DNA of 44,390 nt from positions 1-44,390 of the forward strand of contig NZ_VSRL01000049.1 in assembly GCF_012184385.1 (NCBI RefSeq), in the 5' to 3' direction. The translations under genes were made by a program, and so were the position numbers. Source of the stretch: Lentzea indica. GTDB lineage: Bacteria; Actinomycetota; Actinomycetes; Mycobacteriales; Pseudonocardiaceae. Numbering within the stretch: the stretch's first letter is position 1; each line of letters begins with the position of its first letter. The notes under the pieces are model-generated. The model was not told where the DNA came from. It ran no database searches and saw nothing but the letters and a program-made list of their open reading frames with translations. Shown piece after piece: positions 16,763 through 26,053 of the stretch.

Positions 16763-17413
16763 TCAGACCAGTCTGCGATCAGTGGCCCAGCGGGAGAGCT
16801 CGTACCGGTTGGAGAGCTGGGTCTTCCGCAGGACGCTCGACACGTGCGTCTCCACCGTCTTCACGCTGATGAACAGCTCGGACGCGATCTCCTTGTAAGC
16901 GTATCCACGCGCGAGCAGCCGCAGGACGTCGCGTTCGCGCGGCGTCAGCAGGTCGAGCTCGGGGTCGCTGATCGGCGCGGCACCCGGCCGGTCCGCGAAC
17001 GCGTCCAGCACGAACCCCGCGAGACGCGGTGAGAACACCGCGTCACCCTCGCTGACCCGGACGACGGCCCTGACCAGCTCCTGACTGGAGATCGTCTTGG
17101 TGACGTAGCCACGCGCACCGGCGCGGATCACGTTGATGACGTCCTCCGCCGCGTCGGAGACCGACAGAGCCAGGAACGTGACCTCTGGGATCTTGGTGCG
17201 GATCTGCCGCAGCACCTCGGCGCCGCCACCGTCGGGCATGTGCACGTCCAACAGCACGACGTCCGGCTTGTGGTGCGCGATCCCCGCCACCGCCTCGCCG
17301 ACGCTGCCCGCCTCGCCGATCACCTCCACCTCGTCGGTGATGGTGTCGAGCTCGGCGCGCACTCCCGCGCGGAACAACGCGTGGTCGTCCACCAGGAACA
17401 CCCTGACGCTCAT
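16763..17413 (-). CDS. NarL/LuxR-family response regulator
   Basis: A 216-residue two-component response regulator. The receiver domain has the acidic pair (FLVDDHALFRAGVRAEL), the phospho-acceptor Asp in DVVLLDVHMPDGG near residue 54, the Ser in LALSVSD and Lys in YVTKTI. The C-terminal LuxR helix-turn-helix reads LTPRERDVLRLLARGYAYKE and then VKTVETHVSSVLRKTQLSNR. It overlaps the sensor kinase end by 4 bases and is therefore translationally coupled to it. The likely target includes the palindrome between the sensor kinase and the divergent PspC gene; this is inferred from position. Confidence 0.93.
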   Translation of the reverse strand: MSVRVFLVDDHALFRAGVRAELDTITDEVEVIGEAGSVGEAVAGIAHHKPDVVLLDVHMPDGGGAEVLRQIRTKIPEVTFLALSVSDAAEDVINVIRAGARGYVTKTISSQELVRAVVRVSEGDAVFSPRLAGFVLDAFADRPGAAPISDPELDLLTPRERDVLRLLARGYAYKEIASELFISVKTVETHVSSVLRKTQLSNRYELSRWATDRRLV

Positions 17414-18603
17414 GTCCTGGCCTCCGTCTTCCTCGGCATCTCGAGCTGCACCTCGGTCCCCTCTCCCGGAGCCGTGCGCAATCGCACCTCCCCGCCGTGC
17501 CGGTCCATCCTCCCCCGGATGCTGCCCGCGAGGCCATGCCTGTCCTCCGGCACGGCGTCCGGGTCGAAGCCCTTGCCCCTGTCGCGCACGAACACCGTCG
17601 CCTTGTCCGGCTCGACCTCGGCGTAGACGCTGACCTCGGCGACGCCCGCGTGCTTGGCCGCGTTGACCACGGCCTCCTTGCTGGCTTGGACGAGCGCGAA
17701 CATCCCGTCCTCCAGCTCGCAGTCACCGACCACGACCTGGGAGACGGCGATGGCGAAGTCGTCCTCGACCTCCGCGCACACCTGGGCGATGGCGACACTG
17801 ATGGAGTGCGGCTGTTCCCCGACCTCCCTGCCGTAGAGCCAGCTGCGCAGCTCACGTTCCTGGCTGCGGGCGAGGCGCTTGACCTCACGGGACGACTCGG
17901 CCTGCTTCTGAATGAGCGCAAGCGTTTGCAGCACGGAGTCGTGCAGGTGGGCGGCGATCTCGGCGCGTTCCTCGGTGCGGATGCGCGCACGGCGTTCCGC
18001 GTCCAGGTCGCGCACCAGCCGCATCCACAGCGGCACGGTCAGCACCGCGACACCGACCAGCGTGGCGACCACGGAGAGCACGACGGTCGAGAGGTTCTGC
18101 ACGGAGTCGTTCACCACGAGGAACGCGGCGACACCCGCCACGACCAGCGCGCCTCCCGCCACCGTCCGCACGATCCCCGTCTTCCCCTGCGCGAACGCCC
18201 CGTCCTTCCAGCGGCGCCGCTGTGCCTCGTCCGCCTCGCGCCACACGACCGCGGCGCCCACGAGTGCCACGACGATCGGACCGGTGACCCAGCCGCTCCA
18301 CGTCCCGTTGAGCAGCCCGGTGAACACCGCGACGCCGATGCCGACTGCGGCCATGCCGACGGCCTGCTGCCACTCCTTGCGGTCCTTGTCGGTCTCCGGT
18401 TCCGTCACCGTCGACTGCGGGACGAACATCCACAGCAACGCGTAGGCGATGATCCCGACGCCGCTCAGTGCGGCGGACACGGCGAAGACCGCGCGCACCC
18501 AGAAGACCGGTGCGCCCAGGTGGTCAGCCAACCCGCTCGCGACGCCCGCGACCACCCGGCCGGTGCGTCGACGGCGCATCGGCTCAATCCGTGCACTCAC
18601 CAT
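17410..18603 (-). CDS. PspC-domain sensor histidine kinase
   Basis: A 397-residue sensor kinase if translated from ATG 18603; an in-frame ATG at 18579 directly before RRRRTGRVVAGVASGLADHL is an alternative. The N-terminus is a PspC domain (about residues 9-65) with its own hydrophobic helix, followed by four more membrane segments. The HisKA_3-type dimerisation helix holds the phospho-acceptor His in EIAAHLHDSVLQTLALIQKQ. The ATPase has the N box SKEAVVNAAKHAG, G1 DRGKGFD, and G2 HGLAGSIRGRM. This domain set is that of LiaS/EsrS-like envelope-stress kinases. It is divergent from a second PspC protein, the expected third component. Confidence 0.92.
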   Translation of the reverse strand: MVSARIEPMRRRRTGRVVAGVASGLADHLGAPVFWVRAVFAVSAALSGVGIIAYALLWMFVPQSTVTEPETDKDRKEWQQAVGMAAVGIGVAVFTGLLNGTWSGWVTGPIVVALVGAAVVWREADEAQRRRWKDGAFAQGKTGIVRTVAGGALVVAGVAAFLVVNDSVQNLSTVVLSVVATLVGVAVLTVPLWMRLVRDLDAERRARIRTEERAEIAAHLHDSVLQTLALIQKQAESSREVKRLARSQERELRSWLYGREVGEQPHSISVAIAQVCAEVEDDFAIAVSQVVVGDCELEDGMFALVQASKEAVVNAAKHAGVAEVSVYAEVEPDKATVFVRDRGKGFDPDAVPEDRHGLAGSIRGRMDRHGGEVRLRTAPGEGTEVQLEMPRKTEART

Positions 18604-18633
18604 CCGATCGTCACACGTCCCGGCGAGTTGTTC

Positions 18634-18677
18634 ATCAGGGATGACCCCGGTTCCGTGAATCAGGGCTGGTCCCTGAT
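18634..18677. promoter_or_regulatory. Candidate response-regulator operator in the divergent PspC/sensor kinase region
   Basis: A perfect palindrome ATCAGGGctggtCCCTGAT occupies 18659-18677, and a further half site ATCAGGGA lies at 18634-18641, 25 bp away in direct orientation. All are within the 108-bp gap between the two divergent starts. Symmetric spacing and the extra half site fit binding of two response-regulator dimers; assignment to the adjacent regulator is inferred. Confidence 0.6.
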
Positions 18678-18711
18678 GTGGCCGGCGGCCGCGGAGCGCA
18701 ATCTTGTCATC

Positions 18712-19884
18712 GTGAGCGGGACTGAGAAGGCAATGCAGGGCGTGGCGGACACGCTCAGAGAGTTCTGGGCCCACCGGCCGGTGCGGCCCCGTGCAGGGCG
18801 CAAGCTCGGCGGCGTCGCCACCGGCATCGCCCTGCGCTACCAGATCGACCCGGTGATCGTGCGGATCGCGTTCGTCGCACTCGCCCTGTCCGGAGGCGTC
18901 GGCGTTCCGCTGTACCTCGCCGGCTGGTTGCTGCTGCCGGAGGAAGGCGACGAGGTCTCGCCGCTGGAGTCGCTGATCAGCAAGGGCCACAGCTCCATGT
19001 CGCAGGCGCGGACGGTGCTGCTGGGATTCCTGATGTTCCCGGCGCTCGCGTTCACGTTCGGGAGCGGCGGGTTCCAGATCCTCGTGACGCTGGCCGCGGC
19101 GGTCGCGTGCATCTACCTGCTGCAGAAGAACCGTGGGCATCTGCAGCCGGCGACGCTCGCCGAGCCGTCGCCAGTGACACCGGTGCCGGGGGCGCCGGCC
19201 TGGGACCCGCTCGGGGCCGCCCCGTTCGCCTGGGACCTGCCGGAACCGACGCCAAGGCCGCAACCTCCGGCACCCAGGCAGCGCAAACCCCGAGTGGGCC
19301 TGGTGACGCTGGGCGTGGCGACGATGGTGATCGCCGGATCCGCGATCGCCGGGATCTGGGCGCCGTGGTTCACGCCGGTGCACACCATCGGTCTGGTGAT
19401 CGCGGTGCTGGCGGCCGGTCTGCTGGTCGGGTCGTTCGTCGGCGGTGGCCGTGGCCTGATCTGGCTGCTGCTGCCGTTGTCCCTGGTGGGCTTCGGCATG
19501 ACCGCGATCGACTTCGAGGGCGACACGACCAAGCTGGGCGGTTTCGACGCGACCCCGAAGGCCGTGGCGGACGTCCAGGACCGGTACGAGGCGGGCGTGG
19601 GCAGCATGCGGCTCGATCTTCGTCAGCTGCCGGACTCCGGTTCGGTGAAGACCGCGATCGAGGTCGACCTCGGCGAGGCGATCGTGCACGTGCCGAAGAA
19701 CGCGGACGTGACGTTCAAGTGCGAAGCGACGTCCATCGGCGAGCTGAACTGCCTCGACAAACGGGCGGAGGGCAGCGAGGTGCAGGTCAGCGGTACCGAC
19801 CTCGGGGCGAACGGTGAGGGCGGGTTGAAGATCGAGCTCGACGTGCGGGCCGGCGTCGGAGAGGTGAGGGTGCTCCGTGACTGA
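18712..19884 (+). CDS. PspC-domain membrane protein
   Basis: A 390-residue protein from GTG 18712. An N-terminal PspC domain (RPRAGRKLGGVATGIALRYQ ... LYLAGWLLLPEEG) is followed by a hydrophobic pair, a Pro-rich cytoplasmic linker (PEPTPRPQPPAPRQRKPR), three further membrane helices, and a C-terminal soluble domain (VGSMRLDLRQLPDSGSVKTA ... GLKIELDVRAGVGEVRV) of the beta-helical LiaF/DUF4097-like kind. Such proteins inhibit or modulate the cognate sensor kinase; EsrI of Corynebacterium glutamicum has the same divergent placement. It overlaps a small membrane protein gene by 8 bases. There is no clear ribosome site, so a leaderless transcript is possible. Confidence 0.88.
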   Translation: MSGTEKAMQGVADTLREFWAHRPVRPRAGRKLGGVATGIALRYQIDPVIVRIAFVALALSGGVGVPLYLAGWLLLPEEGDEVSPLESLISKGHSSMSQARTVLLGFLMFPALAFTFGSGGFQILVTLAAAVACIYLLQKNRGHLQPATLAEPSPVTPVPGAPAWDPLGAAPFAWDLPEPTPRPQPPAPRQRKPRVGLVTLGVATMVIAGSAIAGIWAPWFTPVHTIGLVIAVLAAGLLVGSFVGGGRGLIWLLLPLSLVGFGMTAIDFEGDTTKLGGFDATPKAVADVQDRYEAGVGSMRLDLRQLPDSGSVKTAIEVDLGEAIVHVPKNADVTFKCEATSIGELNCLDKRAEGSEVQVSGTDLGANGEGGLKIELDVRAGVGEVRVLRD

Positions 19885-20074
19885 GCAGCCGGTGATGCGC
19901 AGGCGCATCGACGTGGTGGGACTGATCTTCGGGATCGGCGGTGGGCTGATGGCCGCCTACATCCTCAGCAACGGCTCGTTCTGGTTCGACTTCCGGTGGG
20001 CGCTGGGAGGGACGGCGATCCTGGTGGGTGTGGTCCTGCTGACCAACTCACTACGCCGAAAGCAGCGCTCCTGA
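19877..20074 (+). CDS. Small membrane protein coupled to the PspC gene
   Basis: A 65-residue protein starting at GTG 19877 inside the last codons of the PspC gene (8-base overlap). It has two hydrophobic stretches, VVGLIFGIGGGLMAAYILS and WALGGTAILVGVVLLTN, separated by FWFDFRW, so it is likely a two-helix membrane hairpin. It is co-transcribed with the PspC protein and ends just before a strong terminator. Function is unknown; a role beside PspC in the envelope-stress module is inferred from coupling. Confidence 0.75.
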   Translation: MTEQPVMRRRIDVVGLIFGIGGGLMAAYILSNGSFWFDFRWALGGTAILVGVVLLTNSLRRKQRS

Positions 20075-20080
20075 TGGAGA

Positions 20081-20111
20081 AACGGCCCCGGCGCATCGCG
20101 CCGGGGCCGTT
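20081..20111. terminator. Strong bidirectional hairpin terminator
   Basis: A perfect 14-bp stem with a 3-base loop (20081-20094 with 20098-20111), followed by TCTCGTT on the plus strand, lies 6 bases after the small membrane gene and 12 bases before the convergent guaA stop. Confidence 0.85.
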
Positions 20112-20123
20112 CTCGTTCAGGTC

Positions 20124-21683
20124 CTACTCCCACTCGATGGTGCCCGGCGGCTTGGACGTCACGTCCAGCACCACGCGGTTGACCTCGGCCACCTCGTTGG
20201 TGATCCGGGTCGAGATCCGCTCCAGCACCTCGTACGGCAGGCGGGTCCAGTCCGCGGTCATCGCGTCCTCTGACGACACCGGGCGCAGCACGATCGGGTG
20301 CCCGTACGTGCGGCCGTCACCCTGCACGCCGACGCTGCGGACGTCCGCGAGCAGCACGACGGGGCACTGCCAGATCGTGCGGTCCAGACCGGCCGCGGTC
20401 AGCTCCTCGCGCGCGATGGCGTCGGCCTGGCGCAGCGTGTCGAGCCGGTCCTGGGTGACCTCGCCGATGATCCGGATGCCGAGGCCGGGGCCGGGGAACG
20501 GCTGGCGCTGCACGATCGTCTCCGGCAGGCCCAACTCGGTGCCGACGCGGCGCACCTCGTCCTTGAACAGCGCGCGCAGCGGCTCGACCAGCTCGAACTG
20601 CAGGTCGTCCGGCAGGCCGCCGACGTTGTGGTGCGACTTGATGTTCGCGGTGCCCGTGCCGCCACCGGACTCGACGACGTCCGGGTAGAGCGTGCCCTGC
20701 ACCAGGAACCGGTAGTCGCCCTCGGCCTTGAGGTCGCGCTCGGCCTGCTCGAACACGCGGATGAACTCACGGCCGATGATCTTGCGCTTCTCCTCCGGGT
20801 CCGTGACGCCGGCGAGAGCGTTGAGGAACCGCTCGCGGGCGTCGACGGTCACCAGGTTGATGCCCGTGGCGGCCACGTAGTCGCGCTCGACCTGGGCGCG
20901 CTCGCCGGAGCGCAGCAAGCCGTGGTCGACGAAGACGCACGTGAGGCGGTCACCGATCGCGCGCTGCACGAGAGCCGCGGCCACGGCGGAGTCGACGCCG
21001 CCGGACAGCCCGCAGATCGCCTTGCCGTCACCGATCTGCTCACGGATGCGGGTGACCTGCTCGTCCACGATGGACGACGTCGTCCACTGCGGACGGATGC
21101 CCGCGATCTCGTGCAGGAACCGGCGCAGCACCTCCTGGCCGTGCGGCGAGTGGTGCACCTCCGGGTGGTACTGCACACCGGCGAAGCGGCGTTCAGTGTC
21201 CTCGAACGCGGCGACCGGCGCGCCCTCGCTGGTCGCGGTGACCGTGAAGCCCTCCGGCGCCTTGGTGACGGCGTCGCCGTGGCTCATCCACACCGGGTGG
21301 CTGCCGGGCAGCTCCTCGTGCAGCGAGCCGCCCGAACCCGTGACGCCGAGGTCGGTGCGGCCGTACTCGCGGGTGCCGGTCTGTTCAACTGCGCCACCGA
21401 GTGCGCGCGCCATGGCCTGGAAGCCGTAGCAGATGCCGAAGACCGGGACGCCGGTCTCGAACAGCTTCGGGTCGACCTGCGGCGCGCCCTCTTCGTAGAC
21501 GCTCGACGGGCCACCGGACAGAACGATGGCCAGCGGGTTCTTGTCGAGGATCTCGCTCACCGTCGCGGTGTGCGGGACCACCTCGGAGTAGACCTGGGCC
21601 TCGCGCACGCGACGGGCGATCAGCTGCGCGTACTGGGCGCCGAAGTCGACGACGAGAACAGGGCGGTTGCTGGTGTCGGACAC
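20124..21683 (-). CDS. guaA: GMP synthase (glutamine-hydrolysing)
   Basis: A 519-residue enzyme that converts XMP, ATP and glutamine to GMP. The N-terminal class I glutamine amidotransferase has the nucleophile in [14 protein letters not shown] and the His/Glu of the triad in [10 protein letters not shown]. The synthetase half has the P-loop SGGVDSAV and the conserved [21 protein letters not shown]. The C-terminal dimerisation domain ends [14 protein letters not shown], the usual terminus. The length is standard. GTG 21683 starts close to the divergent phosphotransferase gene. Together with guaB2 and guaB3 further right it completes the IMP-to-GMP branch in this chromosomal region. Confidence 0.98.
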   Translation of the reverse strand: MSDTSNRPVLVVDFGAQYAQLIARRVREAQVYSEVVPHTATVSEILDKNPLAIVLSGGPSSVYEEGAPQVDPKLFETGVPVFGICYGFQAMARALGGAVEQTGTREYGRTDLGVTGSGGSLHEELPGSHPVWMSHGDAVTKAPEGFTVTATSEGAPVAAFEDTERRFAGVQYHPEVHHSPHGQEVLRRFLHEIAGIRPQWTTSSIVDEQVTRIREQIGDGKAICGLSGGVDSAVAAALVQRAIGDRLTCVFVDHGLLRSGERAQVERDYVAATGINLVTVDARERFLNALAGVTDPEEKRKIIGREFIRVFEQAERDLKAEGDYRFLVQGTLYPDVVESGGGTGTANIKSHHNVGGLPDDLQFELVEPLRALFKDEVRRVGTELGLPETIVQRQPFPGPGLGIRIIGEVTQDRLDTLRQADAIAREELTAAGLDRTIWQCPVVLLADVRSVGVQGDGRTYGHPIVLRPVSSEDAMTADWTRLPYEVLERISTRITNEVAEVNRVVLDVTSKPPGTIEWE

Positions 21684-21702
21684 GCCGCCAAGGATGTCAT
21701 GC

Positions 21703-22371
21703 GTGGACGAGGAGCTGCTGACCGGTGGCGGACTGAACCAGGTGTTCAGGGTGGGTGACGCGGTGCGCCGCCCGGCAGGGCCGTGGGCGCCTCGGGTGCA
21801 CGATTTGTTGCGGCACTTGGCACCACTGGGGATCGCACCGCTGCCGCTCGGGCTCGACGAGTCGCACGAGCTGCTCAGCTACCTGCCCGGTGACGTTGGC
21901 CACGTGTTTCCCTCCGACGACGAGTCGCTGGTCGAATCGGCGCTGATGCTGCGACGCCTGCACGACGAGACGGTTCGTCTCGTTGGAGAGCTCGACGGGT
22001 GGCAGTTCCCCGCCAGGGAGCCCGTCGAGGTGGTGCTGCACGGCGACTTCGCGCCGTACAACACGGTGTACCGCGACGGCGTGCCGGTGGGTGTCTTCGA
22101 CTTCGACACCGCCCATCCCGGCCCGAGGTGGTGGGACGTCAGCTGGGCGATCATCCAGTTCGTGTTCGGGCTGCCTGACGAGCGCAAACGTCGTGCTCAG
22201 CTGTTCTGCGAGGCCTACGGATGCGCGTACGACACCGACCACGTCCTCACGCGGCTGCACGACATGCTGCGGGTGATCAGGGAGCATCCGGCTTTCACGA
22301 AACAGCGCGCGGAACGCCACGACCTGCACTACTTGGAACTCGTCGAGTACATGCACGCCAACAGGGCCTAA
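21703..22371 (+). CDS. Aminoglycoside phosphotransferase-family kinase (APH fold)
   Basis: A 222-residue small-molecule kinase-like protein. The APH signature is present: [17 protein letters not shown] (Brenner motif with catalytic Asp and Asn) and [20 protein letters not shown] (metal-binding Asp). The N-lobe is short and lacks an obvious lysine motif. I place the start at GTG 21703, 8 bases after AAGGA; the ATG at 21694 has no ribosome site. Members phosphorylate choline, homoserine, sugars or antibiotics; nothing here shows which. It is divergent from guaA, and aldehyde dehydrogenase follows 9 bases after its stop. Confidence 0.8.
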   Translation: MDEELLTGGGLNQVFRVGDAVRRPAGPWAPRVHDLLRHLAPLGIAPLPLGLDESHELLSYLPGDVGHVFPSDDESLVESALMLRRLHDETVRLVGELDGWQFPAREPVEVVLHGDFAPYNTVYRDGVPVGVFDFDTAHPGPRWWDVSWAIIQFVFGLPDERKRRAQLFCEAYGCAYDTDHVLTRLHDMLRVIREHPAFTKQRAERHDLHYLELVEYMHANRA

Positions 22372-22380
22372 CGTGATCCC

Positions 22381-23826
22381 ATGGACGCGTTCACGCCGCA
22401 ACCCAGGCCGTGCTGGGTCGCCGGCCGCCCCGAGCAGGGCGAGCAGGCGTTAGAGGTCTTCCACCCGTTCGACGGCACCGAGGTCGCCTCTGTCGCCGTA
22501 CCGGGCAGAGACCAGGTGGAACGCGCGGTGGCGGCGGCTCACGCGGTGGCGCGGGAGTTCCGGCGAACACCTGCGCACGTGCGCGCGGCGGCGTTGCTCA
22601 AGGTGTCGCAGACGCTGGCCGAACGCGCCGAGGAGATCGCCGAGACGATCACCGCCGAGAACGGCAAGCCGCTCAAGTGGGCCGAGATCGAGGTTTCGCG
22701 GGCGGTCAACACGTTCCGGTTCGCCGCGGAGGAGGCACGCCGGTTCACCGGTGGGCTGCAACGGCTCGACACCGATGCCAACGGCGTCGGGCGGATGGCG
22801 ATCGTCCGGCACGTTCCGCGCGGGCCGGTGCTGGCCGTGGCGCCGTTCAACTTCCCGCTGAACCTGGTGGCGCACAAGGTCGCGCCGGCGCTCGCGGTGG
22901 GTGCGCCCGTGATCGTCAAGCCCGCTTCGGCCACGCCTCTTTCAGCTCTGCTGCTCGGCGAGATCCTGGCGGAGACCGATCTGCCGGAGGGCGCGTTCTC
23001 GATCCTTCCCGTGCGCGGCAAGGACATGGACGCACTGGTGAAGGACGAGCGGCTGCCGGTCATCTCGTTCACCGGGTCCACGAAGGTCGGCTGGTCGCTG
23101 ATGGAAGCCGCGCCGCGCAAGCACGTCGTGATGGAGCTGGGCAGCAACGCGGCCGCGCTCATCTGTTCTGACTGGACTGACCTGGACCACGCCGCGCAGC
23201 GCATCGCGACGTTCGGCAACTACCAGGGCGGGCAGTCGTGCATCGCGGTGCAACGGGTGATCGTGGACCGCTCGGTCGCCGACGCGTTCCTGCCGAAGCT
23301 GGTCGACGCCGTCAGCGCGTTGAAGACCGGCGACCCGCACGACCCCGAGGTCGAGGTCGGCCCGTTGATCGACGAGGACAACGCACGGCGCGTCGAGGAG
23401 TGGGTCAACATGGCCACCGACGTCGGCGCGCGGGTGCTGCTCGGCGGCAAGCGGACCGGGACGACGGTCGAGCCGACCGTGCTGACCGACGTGCCGAAGG
23501 ACGCCAAGGTGTGGACCGAGGAGATCTTCGGGCCGGTGCTCGTGGTCTCGTTGGCGGACGGCGTGCAGGACGCGTTCGCGCAGGCCAACGACACCAAGTA
23601 CGGGCTGCAGGCCGGGGTGTTCACCCGTGACGTGCAGGTGGCGTTCGAGGCGGCCGCCGAGCTCGAGGTCGGTGGCGTGATCATCGGTGACGTGCCGTCG
23701 TATCGCGCCGATCAGATGCCCTACGGCGGTGTGAAGGGTTCGGGCACCGGGCGTGAGGGCGTCCGGTCGGCGATGGAGGACTTCACCGAGGAACGCGTGA
23801 CGGTGCTGACCGGCATTCAGATCTAG
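22381..23826 (+). CDS. NAD(P)-dependent aldehyde dehydrogenase
   Basis: A 481-residue aldehyde dehydrogenase. Landmarks in order: APFNFPLNLVAHKVAPAL and VKPASATPLSALLLGE (cofactor site), ISFTGSTKVGWSL, the general base Glu in MELGSNAA, the nucleophile Cys in GQSCIAVQRVIV, EEIFGPVLVV, and the end GGVKGSGTGREGVRSAMEDF. The ELGSNAA in place of ELGGKNP places it near the aldehyde dehydrogenases of broad-specificity or sulfoacetaldehyde/glyceraldehyde type, so the substrate is open. It is convergent with the FAD monooxygenase, and the two stop codons overlap at CTAG (23823-23826). Confidence 0.93.
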   Translation: MDAFTPQPRPCWVAGRPEQGEQALEVFHPFDGTEVASVAVPGRDQVERAVAAAHAVAREFRRTPAHVRAAALLKVSQTLAERAEEIAETITAENGKPLKWAEIEVSRAVNTFRFAAEEARRFTGGLQRLDTDANGVGRMAIVRHVPRGPVLAVAPFNFPLNLVAHKVAPALAVGAPVIVKPASATPLSALLLGEILAETDLPEGAFSILPVRGKDMDALVKDERLPVISFTGSTKVGWSLMEAAPRKHVVMELGSNAAALICSDWTDLDHAAQRIATFGNYQGGQSCIAVQRVIVDRSVADAFLPKLVDAVSALKTGDPHDPEVEVGPLIDEDNARRVEEWVNMATDVGARVLLGGKRTGTTVEPTVLTDVPKDAKVWTEEIFGPVLVVSLADGVQDAFAQANDTKYGLQAGVFTRDVQVAFEAAAELEVGGVIIGDVPSYRADQMPYGGVKGSGTGREGVRSAMEDFTEERVTVLTGIQI

Positions 23827-25085
23827 GGCCCGTGGCCCAGCGCCCGGCGCACCACTCGATCGTCACCGCTGCTGCCGGCGACGTGCCCGTCCGGCCGGAT
23901 CACGCGCCCGTCCGAGACCGTGAATCCCGGTCCGGCGGTGCGCGATCCGGACATCAGCTCGCCGCCGTCCGTGGTCAGCGGCGAATCGGTGTAGGCGAAC
24001 GGCGTGAAGAGCTTGCCAGAGTCGATGCCCTCGCCGGATTCGAGCGCGCGCTGTCTGCGTGCTCGTTCTTCGGGAGTGCCAGGCACCAGAAAGCGCATGG
24101 TGTCGCCGGTGATGCGGAGGTTCTCGTCGGCGGCGGCACCGCGTTCGACGTCATAGGAGTCGAGGAGGTGCGGGCCTGCCTCGCCGCGGCGGTCGGCGGC
24201 GATCTTCCACGCCGCGTTGTCGGCGTCGCAGATCCCCGAGTTCAGGCCGCGGGCGCCGAACGGGCTCATCACGTGCGCCGCGTCGCCCGCGAGCAGGATC
24301 CGGCCTCTGCGCAGGGTTTTCGCGCGGCGCTGGTGGAACCGGTACGTGGACTGCCAGACCACCTCGTACGGCTTGTCGCCGACGATCGCGCGGATGTGGT
24401 CGTCGGTGAGCTGGACGTCCTCGGCGACCTGCCAGTCGATCCGCCACACGCTCTCCGGTTGCGGGTGCAGGAGGACCTGGCGGCCGGGGTTCCACGGCGG
24501 GTCGAAGTAGAAGCGGCGTTCGGGCGTCTCGAAGTCCAGGTCGACGCGGACGTCGGCGATGATGAACCTGTCGTCGAACGAGTAGCCCTCGAACGGGATG
24601 TTCAACAGTCGCCTGGCCGTCGAGTGCGCGCCATCCGCGGCGATGCAGTGGGTTCCGCGAATCCCGTCCTGCGTGGACACTCCTTCGTCGTCCTGGGTCA
24701 GGCCTTCGAGCGCGTGGCCGTAGCGGAGCTCGATCAGCGGCTCGGCGCGGACACGTTCCTCCAGGAGCTGTTCCACGACGGTCTGCGGGGTGTTCACGAA
24801 CGGCGGGAAACCCTTGCCCTCCGGGAACGTCAGGGTCAGCACCTCGCGGTCGCGGTAGTACGTGCGGCCGGTGTACCAGGTGACGCCGGCGTCGGCGACG
24901 GCCTGCCCGACGCCGATCCGTTCGAGGATCTCCAGCACGTCGCGCTGCACGCAGATCGAGCGACTGCCCGCCTTCGCGCGCTGTTCAGCCGCTTCCAGGA
25001 CGATGCTCGGCACGCCGGCGCGGGCCAGGAAGAGCGCTGAGGCCAGCCCGACCGGCCCGGCACCGACGACGAGCACCGGGTTCAT
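23823..25085 (-). CDS. FAD-dependent aromatic-type monooxygenase (PheA/TfdB family)
   Basis: A 420-residue flavoprotein hydroxylase. It has the N-terminal dinucleotide fold VLVVGAGPVGLASALFLARAG, the middle DGAHSTARRLL motif, and the second FAD motif GRILLAGDAAHVMSPFGARG followed by LNSGICDADNAAWKIA, all diagnostic for class A hydroxylases. The usual third, thioredoxin-like C-terminal domain is mostly missing, so the protein is shorter than the 500-600 residues typical for phenol hydroxylases. ATG 25085 overlaps the TGA of the MBL-fold gene (ATGA), so the two are translationally coupled and probably act in one degradation step series. Substrate unknown; 3-hydroxyphenylpropionate-like acids are one possibility. 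Confidence 0.88.
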   Translation of the reverse strand: MNPVLVVGAGPVGLASALFLARAGVPSIVLEAAEQRAKAGSRSICVQRDVLEILERIGVGQAVADAGVTWYTGRTYYRDREVLTLTFPEGKGFPPFVNTPQTVVEQLLEERVRAEPLIELRYGHALEGLTQDDEGVSTQDGIRGTHCIAADGAHSTARRLLNIPFEGYSFDDRFIIADVRVDLDFETPERRFYFDPPWNPGRQVLLHPQPESVWRIDWQVAEDVQLTDDHIRAIVGDKPYEVVWQSTYRFHQRRAKTLRRGRILLAGDAAHVMSPFGARGLNSGICDADNAAWKIAADRRGEAGPHLLDSYDVERGAAADENLRITGDTMRFLVPGTPEERARRQRALESGEGIDSGKLFTPFAYTDSPLTTDGGELMSGSRTAGPGFTVSDGRVIRPDGHVAGSSGDDRVVRRALGHGP

Positions 25086-26041
25086 TGCAGGGCGTCCCAG
25101 ACGGCGCGGTCGCGTTCGGCGGTCCAGATCTCCGGCCAGTCCTTGCCGTCGCACTCGTCCCAGTAGCGCTTCACGTCGAACGGCAGGCAGTGCTCGAAGA
25201 TCGGCCAGCGCCCGTACCTGCCTTCGAGCGTCTTGTGAGCCAGTTCGAAGGCCTGCTTGAGCGTGCCGCCCTCGGCATGGACTCCGCCGACCGTGCGGCG
25301 CAGCTCGTTGAGGAAGTGCCTGCTCTGGTTGATGGCCGCCTCGACCTCGATGCGGTCGCGGGCTACCTTGCCCCGCCCTCCGACGAGGACCTCGGCGCCG
25401 AGGTCCTCGATCTCGTCCAAAGTGGACGTCGCCCACTCGTCGTGGAACGCGTCGCCGGTGTAGAGCGCGGCCTGCGACTCGACCAGGTCGCCTGCGAACA
25501 GGATGCGCTGCTGCGGCAGCCACGCCACGATGTCACCGGCCGTGTGCCCGCGCCCGAGGTGCTGCAGCACGAGGTCACCGCGCTCGTCGCCGAGCGGGAT
25601 CGTCATGCGGTCCGAGAACGTGAGCGTCGGCCAGGTCAGGCCGGGGATCTCCTCCGGCTTCTCGAAGAGCCGCGGCATGCGGCCGTACTCGCTCTCCCAG
25701 TCCTGTTGGCCGCGTTCGGCGATCAGCACGCGCGTCATCTCGTGCGCGACGATCTCCTGGGCGTCGAACGCGCTCGCCCCGAGCGTGCGCACGGCGTGGT
25801 AGTGACTTAGGACGAGGTACCGGATCGGCTTCTTCGTGTGCTCGCGGAGCTGCGTGAGCCACCGGCGCGCGGCCGCGGGTGTGGCGCGCGCTTCGAAGCA
25901 GATCAGGAAGTCCTCGGCCTCGATGGCCCCGACGTTGGGGTCGCCTTCGGCGGTCAGGGTGTAGACGCCCTCGGCGAGCTCGACGAACACCTCGTCCTTC
26001 GGGGCGAGGTCAGCGCTGGAGGCGAAAGGCTTTTTGGCCAT
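25082..26041 (-). CDS. MBL-fold hydrolase with a degenerate metal motif
   Basis: A 319-residue metallo-beta-lactamase-fold protein. The segments VLSHYHAVRTLGASAF, VLQHLGRGHTAGDIVAWLP and ILFAGDLVESQ mark the fold and supply His and Asp ligands. The first motif, normally HxHxDH, reads HYHAVR, so the Asp and third His of the second metal site are absent; a mononuclear site is possible. The C-terminal half (KRYWDECDGKDWPEIWTAE) is a distinctive extension. It is the middle gene of a minus-strand trio, 12 bases after the GMC oxidase and overlapping the monooxygenase, which suggests it hydrolyses a product of one of the two oxidases. Confidence 0.82.
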   Translation of the reverse strand: MAKKPFASSADLAPKDEVFVELAEGVYTLTAEGDPNVGAIEAEDFLICFEARATPAAARRWLTQLREHTKKPIRYLVLSHYHAVRTLGASAFDAQEIVAHEMTRVLIAERGQQDWESEYGRMPRLFEKPEEIPGLTWPTLTFSDRMTIPLGDERGDLVLQHLGRGHTAGDIVAWLPQQRILFAGDLVESQAALYTGDAFHDEWATSTLDEIEDLGAEVLVGGRGKVARDRIEVEAAINQSRHFLNELRRTVGGVHAEGGTLKQAFELAHKTLEGRYGRWPIFEHCLPFDVKRYWDECDGKDWPEIWTAERDRAVWDALQ

Positions 26042-26053
26042 GCCTCCACCGTG

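Noticed and set aside
17410..19908. An 832-residue sensor kinase frame
   Set aside because: The first 430 or so residues are the antisense of the PspC gene. The PspC domain start near 18603/18579 is the natural N-terminus.
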